From assembly GCA_019424135.1 (NCBI GenBank), contig JAHYZZ010000007.1:1-24302 (forward strand): 24,302 bases of DNA. Direction: 5' to 3'. This document shows positions 1-7,032 of this stretch, piece after piece (position 1 is the first letter of the stretch; each line of letters begins with the position of its first letter). The stretch is from Lachnospiraceae bacterium. GTDB taxonomy: Bacteria > Bacillota > Clostridia > Lachnospirales > Lachnospiraceae. A program made the position numbers and the translations under genes. The notes beneath the pieces are model-generated. The model ran no database searches and was not told where the DNA came from. It was given only the letters and a program-made list of their open reading frames with translations.

Positions 1-56
1 TCGTTTTTCGGAACACGAAAAACTCCACAATGAAAACAGGGCCTTGCCCTAACAAG

Positions 57-93
57 AAAAAACTGCCAACGTCGCAAAAGACGTCGGCAGTTT
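57..93 (-). terminator. Rho-independent terminator of the two-component operon
   Basis: Arms 60-73 and 80-93 pair over 14 positions with one G-U wobble around a 6-nt loop. Read on the minus strand, the stem is followed by a run of six T. It lies 12 nt beyond the stop of the last gene of the operon, so it should end the three-gene transcript. Confidence 0.85.
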
Positions 94-104
94 CTCTTTG
101 ATGT

Positions 105-638
105 CTATAAAAGAGAGTGTCCTTTTTCACACAACTGATAAATTTCTTCGTATTTAGCTTCAATAAAAGGCTGAACCTTATAGCTTTGCTTCTGAAGTTT
201 GTAGTGGTAAATAAACACAGGAAGTATCCAACCAGCAAACGCCGGAATGGCCAGCAAAATCATCAGAACATAATGCGGTGATTCGCTTGTGACTGCAAAA
301 ACAGAACCCGCCATAAAAACTGTTCCAATAACCCCTACAATCATAGCCCACACGGTTGCCGTCTGCTTTTTTGAGCGCTCCAACAGTTGAATTTCCCTCA
401 TACACGATTCAAAATTCCGCTGTAATCGCGTCAGTTCCATTTTATTGATAATCTTTCGATTGCGCTTCAAATGAATTGTTATGGTTCCCACGCTGTAATC
501 TGTTGGGTATTTTTCATCCGGTATCCATCCAAAGTTTTCATAACAATCCAAAAAGAAAGAAGCATCTTTGCCCGCAATCGAAATTTCCTTATATTCATAA
601 CCGATATAGGTATGTTCAAGCCCTTGATTCATGTTCAC
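105..638 (-). CDS. Two-TM membrane protein, third gene of a two-component operon
   Basis: This 177-aa protein is not one I can place in a named family. A soluble N-terminal part of about 90 residues (ending in a basic, helical stretch, ESCMREIQLLERSKKQ) is followed by two hydrophobic segments, roughly residues 95-117 and 122-146, and a charged C-terminal tail. That suggests an integral membrane protein with both ends on the same side. Its ATG overlaps the last 4 nt of the sensor kinase gene (ATGA), so it is translationally coupled to the kinase and very likely expressed with it. A role as accessory to the kinase, or as part of the response to membrane stress, is inference from position only. 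A terminator follows directly. Confidence 0.75.
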   Translation of the reverse strand: MNMNQGLEHTYIGYEYKEISIAGKDASFFLDCYENFGWIPDEKYPTDYSVGTITIHLKRNRKIINKMELTRLQRNFESCMREIQLLERSKKQTATVWAMIVGVIGTVFMAGSVFAVTSESPHYVLMILLAIPAFAGWILPVFIYHYKLQKQSYKVQPFIEAKYEEIYQLCEKGHSLL

Positions 639-1720
639 AGCTCCTCCTCGGGAATCGATACCGGGAGTGTCACTGTGAAAGTACTGCCATTCCCGGGAAC
701 ACTGGTCACAGTAATGGTGCCATCGGACAGTTCCAGAATTCTCTGTACCAGGGCAAGTCCAAGTCCATTTCCCTCGATGGCATGAGAGGTATCCCCCTGA
801 TAAAATTTATCAAAAATTTTCTTTATGGTATTTTCATTCATGCCACAGCCGGTATCAGATACAACAACTGTGATCTCATTAGAATCTGAAGTTTGTGCCA
901 ACCTTACACGACCCCCGTCTGGGGTGAATTTCAGTGCATTGGATATGAGATTGGTCCATACAATTTCTAACAATCCCTCGTCAGCACAGATCATGACACG
1001 ATCCTCAATCTCTGCTTCAAATTCAATATTCTTTTTTTCCCATGTATCCTCAAACTGCAATGCACACATACAGAGCTGGTTGCAGACATCATATACCTGT
1101 GGGAGTGGTTTGATTACCTGCTTTTCCAGCTTGTTGAGCTTGAGCATATTAGTGATCAGATTAGACAGTCGTTTTGTCGCTTGGAGAATTGTTGCGGTAC
1201 ATTCCTGACGCTGCTCTTCTGTCAACTGCTTCTTCTGCAAAAGTTCCGCATTATTCTGGATCACAGCCAACGGAGTTTTTATCTCATGAGATACATTGGA
1301 GAAAAAATCTGTTTTCAGCGTCTCGATGCTGCCCAGCTCCTCCACCATCTTATTGAAATCCATAAACAGAACATCCAGATGGGTAGTCTGATCCATCGGA
1401 TGTTTTGGCGGAAGGTAAACGGAAAAATCTCCGGAAGCCACCTTGCGTGCCGCTTCGGAAAATTCTTCAATGGGCTTTTGATAATGCCGCTTGATCGTCC
1501 AGCCGGTAATGAAGGTAGAGCAGACCGATGTCAATATCCAGAAAACAATGACTGCAATACTGTTTTCAAGGGGCAGATTACGGTAATCAATCGCCTGTCC
1601 AATCATAAACATTTGCATCGTTGTCAACAAAGCAAACATGAAAAAAAACAGCACAAATGCCGAGAGCGGGAAAATGCCCTTTTTTACGCGTTTGTCAGAG
1701 AATTTACTGCCGATTTTCAT
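635..1720 (-). CDS. Membrane sensor histidine kinase
   Basis: A 361-aa histidine kinase of the HisKA/HATPase type. Two membrane helices (about residues 16-41 and 54-76) enclose only a very short outside loop of a dozen residues, so it probably senses the membrane or a partner protein rather than a soluble ligand. A HAMP-like linker follows. The phospho-acceptor box SHEIKTP places the histidine at residue 145. The ATP-binding part shows the N box (NLISNALKF, about 258-265), the G1 box DTGCGM (289-294) and the G2 box GNGLGLAL (317-324), so it looks catalytically complete. The gene overlaps the regulator by 4 nt upstream and the small membrane protein by 4 nt downstream. The signal is not evident from sequence. 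VanS/intramembrane-sensing kinases are the nearest type by architecture. Confidence 0.92.
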   Translation of the reverse strand: MKIGSKFSDKRVKKGIFPLSAFVLFFFMFALLTTMQMFMIGQAIDYRNLPLENSIAVIVFWILTSVCSTFITGWTIKRHYQKPIEEFSEAARKVASGDFSVYLPPKHPMDQTTHLDVLFMDFNKMVEELGSIETLKTDFFSNVSHEIKTPLAVIQNNAELLQKKQLTEEQRQECTATILQATKRLSNLITNMLKLNKLEKQVIKPLPQVYDVCNQLCMCALQFEDTWEKKNIEFEAEIEDRVMICADEGLLEIVWTNLISNALKFTPDGGRVRLAQTSDSNEITVVVSDTGCGMNENTIKKIFDKFYQGDTSHAIEGNGLGLALVQRILELSDGTITVTSVPGNGSTFTVTLPVSIPEEEL

Positions 1721-2388
1721 AACAGCACCGCCTTGTAACCAAGACCACGAACAGTTTTGATTTCAAAACCATTGCAGCCAGAAAATTTATCTCTCAACTT
1801 CGTGATATATACATCCACAGCCCGAAGACTGGTTTCTGACTCTACTCCCCAGAATTCATCCATCAGTTGGGCTCTGGAAAACGTTTTGTTGGGATAGGAC
1901 AGCAGTTTATAAAGAATATTAAACTCTCTTGTGGTCACCGGAATATCCTCCCCAGCGACAGTCGCAGCTACTGCATCCGCATCCAGTATCAGATTTCCCA
2001 CGGTCAGTCTTCGTTCCATTTCAATATTGGCTCGCCGCAGAAGTGCCCGGATCCGCAGCAACAACTCGTCCAGTTCAATCGGCTTCACCATGTAATCATC
2101 AATGCCCAGCAGAAACCCCTTTTGCTTGGACGGCAGATCGTCTTTGGCAGACATAAACAAAATCGGGATGGTCTTATTGACACGCCGCACAGTCTCTGCA
2201 AATTCAAAACCATCTATTTCCGGCATCATAATATCGGATACTATTACATCGTACATATGGTTATAGAGTTCGTCGTATGCAGCATTGGCAGAAAGACAGC
2301 CTTTAGCAGAAAATCCACTATCATTAAGATAGGTGCATACCGTCTGATTCAGTTTTGCGTCATCCTCCAGTACAAGAATATGAACCAT
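1717..2388 (-). CDS. OmpR/PhoB-family response regulator
   Basis: A 223-aa response regulator. The receiver domain carries the acidic pair D9/D10, the phosphorylation site D52 in SDIMMPE, the conserved S80 and K102 in VKPIEL. The C-terminal winged-helix domain (about 125-223) has the typical end RGLGYK. It is the first gene of a kinase-regulator-membrane protein operon and overlaps the kinase start by 4 nt. A GAGGG ribosome site sits just before the ATG at 2388. The upstream region holds a plausible sigma-A promoter and, farther out, three TTGTT repeats at exact 11-bp spacing, which is the layout bound by this family. Autoregulation is therefore likely, though inferred. Confidence 0.93.
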   Translation of the reverse strand: MVHILVLEDDAKLNQTVCTYLNDSGFSAKGCLSANAAYDELYNHMYDVIVSDIMMPEIDGFEFAETVRRVNKTIPILFMSAKDDLPSKQKGFLLGIDDYMVKPIELDELLLRIRALLRRANIEMERRLTVGNLILDADAVAATVAGEDIPVTTREFNILYKLLSYPNKTFSRAQLMDEFWGVESETSLRAVDVYITKLRDKFSGCNGFEIKTVRGLGYKAVLL

Positions 2389-2421
2389 GTATTTCCCTCA
2401 CTTTCAAATCTGTTTTTGATT

Positions 2422-2451
2422 ATTATATAATATGATTTTACTGTTAAGCAA
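2422..2451 (-). promoter_or_regulatory. Sigma-A promoter of the two-component operon
   Basis: On the minus strand TTGCTT (2446-2451) and TATAAT (2422-2427) are 18 bp apart, about 35 nt before the regulator ATG. The -10 is perfect and the -35 matches 4 of 6. Confidence 0.6.
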
Positions 2452-2502
2452 TCTTGGAAAATCACATATAGAAGATTATTATATCTGGTTTATATTTTCT
2501 TT

Positions 2503-2530
2503 TTGTTTGTAAATTGTTTAAGAATTGTTA
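2503..2530. promoter_or_regulatory. Three 11-bp-spaced direct repeats, likely OmpR-type regulator site
   Basis: TTGTTT at 2503, TTGTTT at 2514 and TTGTTA at 2525 repeat with exactly 11-bp periodicity. Tandem half-sites about 11 bp apart are the usual binding arrangement of OmpR/PhoB-family dimers. It lies about 50 bp upstream of the -35 of the regulator operon. Confidence 0.5.
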
Positions 2531-2802
2531 AAAGGATGCAGAAGTAGCAATCAATCCTCCAGAGTATCCATTGTGTATTTAGGAACAGATTCTCATCAAA
2601 CTTGGTCGTTAACAATCTCTGAAGTTCTTTGCAAGAACACCACGGTTAATACAAACCTTGTGCTTTTATTCTAGAACTTTTGGATAATCCAATCATTATT
2701 TTGACAGACGATTACAATTACCACCCCAATATAAAGCTTCGATTATTACCCGTCTTTATTACGACATCTATGATAGAGCATAAGATATTAAAATAGCTGA
2801 GT

Positions 2803-3297
2803 TCAAACTACATTGCTGAGAATCTCCTGGCAAGCGGACAACCTTGGGAGTTCTATGGCAAATTGGTTGGGTAGATAGAAACTGGGATGATGTTTCAACG
2901 GCACTGCACCGCTTTCCCTTAGAAGCTCTGCCACAAATTGAGAACAGAAATAATGGTCTTTCCAGTGAAATGGGAGATGTAGGATACAGCACAAAACCCC
3001 CAGCCTAGTGTAACAATATTCGTCCCGGTGTTCCTCCATTTCCTGAAGGCGATTCTTGATTTGAAGGTATGCTTTATCAGAAACTTGTAGCCGAATACAA
3101 CGGCTGTGTTTTACACCTCTCCTTCGGTGCTTCTCTATTGTTTCAATCGCAAATCCACGATAATTAAAACTATAATAGGTATGCTCATCTTCTTCCAATG
3201 CAATGGAACTGTGGGTAAATCCCTGTCCGCCGATATGGCAAACTAGAGTGGAAATCCAGTCTGAATATTGGGTAAGCAAAATAAAAATCTGATGCAT
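2803..3297 (-). CDS. Permuted papain-like (NlpC/P60 superfamily, YiiX-like) enzyme
   Basis: A 164-aa protein that looks like a circularly permuted papain-fold enzyme. An early histidine strand (GFTHSSIAL, H29) is followed late by the cysteine helix (HYFCSQFVAELL, C118). In the YiiX/LRAT-like permuted families this His-before-Cys order is the hallmark, whereas ordinary NlpC/P60 enzymes have Cys first. Members act as amidases, peptidases or acyltransferases; the substrate here cannot be told. There is no signal peptide or membrane segment, so it should be cytoplasmic. The start has a strong site (AAAGGAGA about 9 nt before ATG). It stands alone between the two-component operon and the mobilization block, on the same strand as both, and may be cargo of the element. 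Confidence 0.65.
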   Translation of the reverse strand: MHQIFILLTQYSDWISTLVCHIGGQGFTHSSIALEEDEHTYYSFNYRGFAIETIEKHRRRGVKHSRCIRLQVSDKAYLQIKNRLQEMEEHRDEYCYTRLGVLCCILHLPFHWKDHYFCSQFVAELLRESGAVPLKHHPSFYLPNQFAIELPRLSACQEILSNVV

Positions 3298-3425
3298 ATT
3301 GTTATTCTCTCCTTTGGTAATCTTCTTGAATGAGAATACGATATCATTTCCGTGTTTCTATAAAACTTCTGTTTTGTTTAATAAATATTAAAAAACAGCA
3401 GTGATGTGCATATTACGAAGCTAAT

Positions 3426-3453
3426 CGGCCGGGTTTGCGGAGCAAAACGGCCG
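3426..3453. repeat. GC-rich hairpin
   Basis: An inverted repeat with CGGCCG at both ends and an inner TTTGC/GCAAA pair around a 3-nt loop. No T-run follows on either strand, so it is not a standard terminator. It lies upstream of the orphan promoter and start described next, and is GC-rich against an AT-rich background. Confidence 0.55.
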
Positions 3454-3504
3454 CATTCCGTTTCTAAACAGCCGATTTATACAACGTTTTAGCAGGCGCT
3501 CCGA

Positions 3505-3585
3505 TATAATGATGGTAGCCATCAGAATGATGGTGAATACATCATTTGAGGAGGATAATGTATGCAGTTAGATTACAAAGACATT
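3505..3585 (+). pseudogene. 5' stub of a truncated gene with intact ribosome site
   Basis: On the plus strand a perfect TATAAT (3505-3510) is followed by GAGGAGG (3548-3554) and ATG at 3562, an excellent translation start. The frame reads MQLDYKDI. After about eight codons it enters the antisense strand of the convergent gene that ends at 3568, and it stops at 3690 with no protein character. The opening resembles the N-terminus of small HTH_3-type regulators found on clostridial mobile elements, which is a memory-based match only. The simplest reading is a deletion that removed the body of the gene and brought its first codons against the end of the mobilization operon. Confidence 0.5.
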
Positions 3586-3960
3586 CTCTTTATCTGTCAG
3601 GTAATACACATCCACGGAAATTTCATTCCCTCCCGAATTAATCTCCAGCCAGTAATCACGGATTTTATGTCTCCGATACCAGTCCTGTAACGAATAAATA
3701 TCTAGAGCCATAAAATCAACGATACACAATAGTATTGCTTCTTTGCTTTCGTATTTCCATCTAGAATACTCCAGAGACTCCGTGATTTTATCAAGGCATT
3801 CCTGACATAAATGATTTTCCATGATATCTGTTTTCAGCCGATATTTCTCTGGAAGGGAAACTTTGATTGACGCCATCTTCCCATCAAAATTGCTGTCAGA
3901 TGTATAAGCGATTTCTCCTGTATTTCCAGAAATAACATTTCTATAATTGTCTTCTGCCAT
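3568..3960 (-). CDS. Hypothetical protein of the mobilization block, start lost or non-standard
   Basis: From the only in-frame ATG (3960) the product is 130 aa, acidic and soluble, with a CQECLDKI motif and the segment SLQDWYRRHKIRDYW. I do not assign a function. The frame stays open upstream to 4143, adding about 60 codons, and the added residues (for example ISLNDWYVLNFQVRRTD) look like real protein. No ATG, GTG or TTG occurs in that extension, so the true start is either lost by mutation or a rare ATT (around 4102-4107, after a purine-rich stretch). It follows the coiled-coil gene on the same strand and would be the last gene of the mobilization operon. The 3' end abuts a deletion scar, so it may be truncated there too. 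Confidence 0.55.
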   Translation of the reverse strand: MAEDNYRNVISGNTGEIAYTSDSNFDGKMASIKVSLPEKYRLKTDIMENHLCQECLDKITESLEYSRWKYESKEAILLCIVDFMALDIYSLQDWYRRHKIRDYWLEINSGGNEISVDVYYLTDKENVFVI

Positions 3961-4096
3961 TTCATTTCCATCTATATCCGTTCTTCTTACCTGGAAATTT
4001 AATACATACCAATCATTCAGTGATATGATTCCTATTGTATTAAATTGTCTGTAATAATCTATCAGACTATAGGTTTCTTTTCTGGTTGAGGAGATT

Positions 4097-4888
4097 TTAA
4101 TAATTCTTTCTCTTCTCCCGGCAAAATAGGCGGATAGTGCAAATCAAAAAAACGCTCAATGTCAAATCCACCTGCATATCTTCCATGAGTATTTTCCCTA
4201 TAAGCATAAATAATAATAAAGCAATGACAGTAGCTATATCCCATAATAATTCTGTTGCTTTCATTTGCTCTATGCTCTGATCTGCCTGTTTCTTTACTTT
4301 TCGGATTTCTGATTCTGCCTCCCGTTTTTCATTCTTAGCCACACATTCTGCCGATTGTGCCCTATTTTCTGCTTCTTTCTGTTTTTTCTGTGCTTCTTCT
4401 ACTGCATCTACAGAAGACTGTATCACCATCTTTTCCAGTTTAGAGTTCCGGGCCTGAACGTCTTTTATTCTTTCTTCGAGCTGCTCTTGCTCTTTCCTGC
4501 TCTGCAATCCGTTCCTGTTCCGCAGATCGTCGTTGCTTCTCTGCAAAGACTGACTGATATTCTGCGTTCTGGACAATTCGATTTGCAGTTTCTGATTTTC
4601 CTCGGTTAGCTTTTGAAGCTCGTCTTGCAGCTTCTGATTTTCGGATGAGATTCTCTGATCTTTTTCCCGAAGTTCCCGCATCCGCTCCAGACATTTCTGG
4701 ATATTTTCCCGATCCTTTTTCTGAGCGCTCCGCAACTCGTCCCTCTCTGTAGTCACTTTCGACAGGACCTCTGCCTGTTCCTGTGACAGCTTCTTCCACT
4801 TGTCGATAGTATCGTGTGAGATCGGCATCAACTGTGTCATCTCCGAGGATACCATAGTTTTCTTTTTGTTCATTTCTGATAAATTCAT
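4097..4888 (-). CDS. Coiled-coil, membrane-anchored protein overlapping the relaxase gene
   Basis: This 263-aa protein has a long heptad-patterned coiled coil (about residues 28-210, rich in E, K, Q and L; for example QDELQKLTEENQKLQIEL) followed by two hydrophobic segments (about 212-232 and 237-252) and a basic tail. It looks like a membrane-tethered rod. Its ATG at 4888 has a proper ribosome site (AAAGGAG, 9 nt upstream), yet it lies inside the relaxase gene, and the first 449 nt are read in a second frame by the relaxase C-terminus. The clear coiled-coil periodicity and TM segments argue it is truly translated. Position suggests a relaxosome or coupling accessory role at the membrane. I do not recognise a named family. 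Confidence 0.75.
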   Translation of the reverse strand: MNLSEMNKKKTMVSSEMTQLMPISHDTIDKWKKLSQEQAEVLSKVTTERDELRSAQKKDRENIQKCLERMRELREKDQRISSENQKLQDELQKLTEENQKLQIELSRTQNISQSLQRSNDDLRNRNGLQSRKEQEQLEERIKDVQARNSKLEKMVIQSSVDAVEEAQKKQKEAENRAQSAECVAKNEKREAESEIRKVKKQADQSIEQMKATELLWDIATVIALLLFMLIGKILMEDMQVDLTLSVFLICTIRLFCREKRKNY

Positions 4889-5681
4889 CCTCTAATTCTC
4901 CTTTACTGATTTTTAAATGAAAAGTCTTAGAAAGGTTGCCGTCACGTACCTTCTTCCCTTCCTGATTTTGAAACGTGATATGCTTTCTTTTCTCTGTCCA
5001 ATTCACGCTCCATCCTGCATTCTTCATTTCTCTGATAAATTGTTCTCGGCTGGTGCAATACTCCATCACATTCAGCACAGCCATGGCACAATCCGCCACA
5101 TAACTATCCTTTGCATGGTTACGAAACAGATTGTATTTGTCTTTGCTCCATGCGGTCACTTCTCCGTTCTCAATCTGACTGCCATCAAAATGTTTGCCTT
5201 TTTCCGCTATGGTGAGTCCACGTTCCCGGCACATCCGATTCGTCAGCTGCTTCATACGTTCCAAATCTTTTCTGGAATTATGCAGTTTTTTCCCATTTTC
5301 GTAGCTTACAGAATTAGTAACTATATGGCAGTGAATATGATCTTTATCCTTGTGAACACTGATAACTGTCTGAAAACCGGCAACCCATTTTTCAGCAAAT
5401 TCTATTCCAAATTCTAAAGCCTGCTCAGGTGTGATTTTCTCATCCTTATGCCAGGAAATCACATTATGGGAATACATCCGACCGGAATCCTTTCCCCATA
5501 ATCGTTTCTCCGCTAAAAACGACTGATATACCAGATCATAATTTACTTTCTCATACGGATACGGCCCTATGAAATGAACAAGATGCTGCTCCGTTTTTCC
5601 CTCCCGCAGAACATACTCGATACAGTTTCTCATTGCCCCATGGGAATTTGTCCGCTTATTAATTGTCTTATTGATTGCCAT
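4440..5681 (-). CDS. mobA: MOBP-type relaxase (mobilization nuclease)
   Basis: A 413-aa relaxase of the Relaxase/MobA family, which nicks one strand at oriT and stays bound to the 5' end through tyrosine. The likely catalytic tyrosine is Y23 in CIEYVLREGK. The metal-binding motif III is seen as HKDKDHIHCH (about 110-119), with the histidine triad intact. The N-terminal 260 residues are the nuclease part. The C-terminal 150 residues are low-complexity, rich in R, E, S, G and A, and are encoded by DNA shared with the coiled-coil gene. The start at 5681 overlaps the mobC end by 52 nt, the standard mobC-relaxase arrangement. With no type IV secretion genes in view, transfer would need a helper element. 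Confidence 0.9.
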   Translation of the reverse strand: MAINKTINKRTNSHGAMRNCIEYVLREGKTEQHLVHFIGPYPYEKVNYDLVYQSFLAEKRLWGKDSGRMYSHNVISWHKDEKITPEQALEFGIEFAEKWVAGFQTVISVHKDKDHIHCHIVTNSVSYENGKKLHNSRKDLERMKQLTNRMCRERGLTIAEKGKHFDGSQIENGEVTAWSKDKYNLFRNHAKDSYVADCAMAVLNVMEYCTSREQFIREMKNAGWSVNWTEKRKHITFQNQEGKKVRDGNLSKTFHLKISKGELEDEFIRNEQKENYGILGDDTVDADLTRYYRQVEEAVTGTGRGPVESDYREGRVAERSEKGSGKYPEMSGADAGTSGKRSENLIRKSEAARRASKANRGKSETANRIVQNAEYQSVFAEKQRRSAEQERIAEQERARAARRKNKRRSGPEL

Positions 5682-6010
5682 ATTGTTTCACACTCCTTCC
5701 GATATCCAGATATATTTTCACTGAGGCTGTTCAGCGCATCTGCTCTGGGATAAAAGCCGCCGGCATTCATATGATGTGCGATCTGGTTGATATTGGTTGT
5801 TGCACCTCGTAGCAGACGGTTTGTTTCCCCAAGCCTTTGATTTAATACATTCAATTCTTCTTTTACCTCTGCTGACATAAGATCCACATTTTCAATTGCA
5901 GCAAGTATCACTGCCTGCTGTGTCTGACCCGATGCTTTGATCTTTTGCTGAAGCAGGGCATATTCTTTCTCATTCATCCGTATCGTAACGGTATGGTTTC
6001 TTTTTCTCAT
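5630..6010 (-). CDS. mobC: MobC-like relaxosome protein
   Basis: A 126-aa MobC-like protein. The N-terminal segment (HTVTIRMNEKEYALLQQKI) has the ribbon-helix-helix look of oriT-binding accessory proteins, and the C-terminal part carries the family's conserved stretch LLRGATTNINQIAHHMN. It would bind oriT and assist the relaxase. I chose the ATG at 6010 because GGAG lies about 10 nt upstream and the family sequence begins there; a TTG at 6061 would add 17 residues. It overlaps the relaxase by 52 nt. The upstream dyad cluster (6079-6207) is the natural oriT candidate. Confidence 0.85.
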   Translation of the reverse strand: MRKRNHTVTIRMNEKEYALLQQKIKASGQTQQAVILAAIENVDLMSAEVKEELNVLNQRLGETNRLLRGATTNINQIAHHMNAGGFYPRADALNSLSENISGYRKECETIWQSIRQLISGQIPMGQ

Positions 6011-6078
6011 AATCCTTTCACTCCTTCCATAATCTACACTGTTATTTCTAAACACTTCCAACTACGCGGGGATTCCAT

Positions 6079-6207
6079 AAGGGGCAGCATCGCCCCTTTG
6101 GTGGGCGCAGGGCGCATGACGTCCGGTGGACGTCAGTTTTGCGCGGACCGAAGTGGCAACGGAGACAAGCCCTAGTCAATCTGTGAATGGAATGTCCGGT
6201 GGACATT
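6079..6207. other. Candidate oriT: cluster of three dyads
   Basis: Just upstream of mobC lie a hairpin AAGGGGC/GCCCCTT (6079-6098), a larger dyad of GCGCA plus TGACGTCC with its mirror (6112-6144), and AATGTCCggtGGACATT (6191-6207). The last two share the core GTCCGGTGGAC. GC-rich inverted repeats directly beside mobC are typical of an origin of transfer, and the GGGCGCAGGGCGCAT tract between the hairpins resembles, in reverse, the GCGCCCT-type nic region of many MOBP elements. The nick site itself is not established. Confidence 0.5.
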
Positions 6208-6763
6208 TCAGGAACAGAACTTCATAGCATTGGCGGCCAGGGTTCCAATGGACAGCGTCCTCTGGCAAGTTTAGGAACAGCCCCTAGGCTGATTCCGGTG
6301 CATAGCGGCTTGCCACTTTGCGAAACTTGCCTGTCATCTGCTGCCATTCCATACGTGCTGATTGCTTCTGCCTTCCTTCACACATCTAAAAGAAAGGCAG
6401 GAAGATGACAGTGGTTTTGTGGGATGCAAAAAGGATGTGAAGGAAATGGAAGTTCTCACCTTTCCAGAGAATTTCTATTTTCCGGAATATCTTTTGGGCA
6501 TCCCACTCCGGTGCGCAGTACCGGACAATCATGTGCCGTATCCGGCACCTAAACAGATATATCTGCCTGTACTTTTTGTACCTCCTGCCAATCTCTACCG
6601 TTCACTGCACTCTTTTCCACTACCGAAGGACAAAAATAGCAGTTAAAAACAATAACCGTTTTTTCCCGGAAAAATTGTCTCAACTGCTATGATCTTTTAC
6701 TGCTATTATTCAATTGTCCATTCATCAAATTCTGTTAAACTTCCATCCAAGCTGATCCACTTT
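6208..6763. other. Non-coding stretch between oriT-like region and membrane-protein gene
   Basis: No convincing gene is visible here. It holds two adjacent GC hairpins, CCGGT/ACCGG (6508-6524) and GTGCCG/CGGCAC (6533-6548), and the terminator at 6636-6690. A 25-codon minus-strand frame running from the end of the membrane-protein gene (FEKWISLDGSLTEFDEWTIE) looks protein-like but has no start of its own. Confidence 0.5.
6636..6690 (-). terminator. Terminator after the small membrane protein gene
   Basis: ATAGCAGTT (6636-6644) and AACTGCTAT (6682-6690) form the outer stem, with an inner ACAAT/ATTGT pair. On the minus strand the stem is followed by TTTTTG. A third ACTGCTATT copy stands at 6699-6707. 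Confidence 0.55.
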
Positions 6764-7012
6764 TCAAAAGTGCTGAAACTCTTCCAACTCTTTCTCCAAT
6801 TTCTTAATACGATGGTGCTGATACCAGATTACCCCTGGCAGACCTGCAGCCATAAGAAAGGCACAAACCAACACCTTCAAAGCATCCCATCTGGATTCTA
6901 TTCCACTCCTGGAAAATCCACACACAAGATTGACGAATAGGATATAAAAATATCCACAAAATAAAGATGTACAAAACATCCCTTTTAAAAATTTCCACAT
7001 TTTATTTCCCAT
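6764..7012 (-). CDS. Small two-TM protein with C-terminal coiled coil, divergent from repressor
   Basis: An 82-aa protein with a basic N-terminus (MGNKMWKFLKG), a first hydrophobic segment (about 12-33), a second (about 43-62) and a charged helical tail (HHRIKKLEKELEEFQ). The ribosome site GAGGAGG before the ATG is near-perfect, and the -35/-10 pair TTGATA-17-TAAACT upstream is interrupted by a dyad that the divergent repressor probably binds. That pairing, a repressed small membrane protein back to back with an XRE repressor, is seen in phage and plasmid superinfection-exclusion or toxin systems, but the function here is unknown. I do not recognise the family. Confidence 0.65.
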   Translation of the reverse strand: MGNKMWKFLKGMFCTSLFCGYFYILFVNLVCGFSRSGIESRWDALKVLVCAFLMAAGLPGVIWYQHHRIKKLEKELEEFQHF

Positions 7013-7032
7013 CTTTACACCTCCTCAAAATA

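Larger units (their letters stand above)
2389..2802. other. Gene-free AT-rich stretch upstream of the regulator
   Basis: About 414 bases with no reading frame I would call a gene. It contains the promoter and the repeat cluster listed separately, and a small palindrome GTTCTTtgcAAGAAC near 2620-2634. Both strands have frequent stops. A 47-codon stop-to-stop frame on the minus strand has no start codon, and it may be a gene fragment. Confidence 0.6.

Noticed and set aside
1..56. Possible end of another gene at the left edge
   Set aside because: Only small palindromes are visible in this stretch and no frame can be supported.
4062..4244. Minus-strand 60-codon frame overlapping the end of the coiled-coil gene
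   Set aside because: The other frame there encodes convincing membrane segments; this one has no ribosome site and no recognisable pattern.
4917..5417. Plus-strand open frame of 166 codons
   Set aside because: It is antisense to the relaxase catalytic domain, with no ribosome site; typical shadow of a conserved gene.
6112..6252. Reading the GTCCGGTGGAC dyads as replication iterons
   Set aside because: There are only two good copies, not in tandem, no initiator gene nearby, and mobC is adjacent; oriT fits better.
6187..6646. Plus-strand frames in the oriT-side region
   Set aside because: They lack ribosome sites and read as low-quality sequence rich in rare turns; the region is better explained by hairpins.
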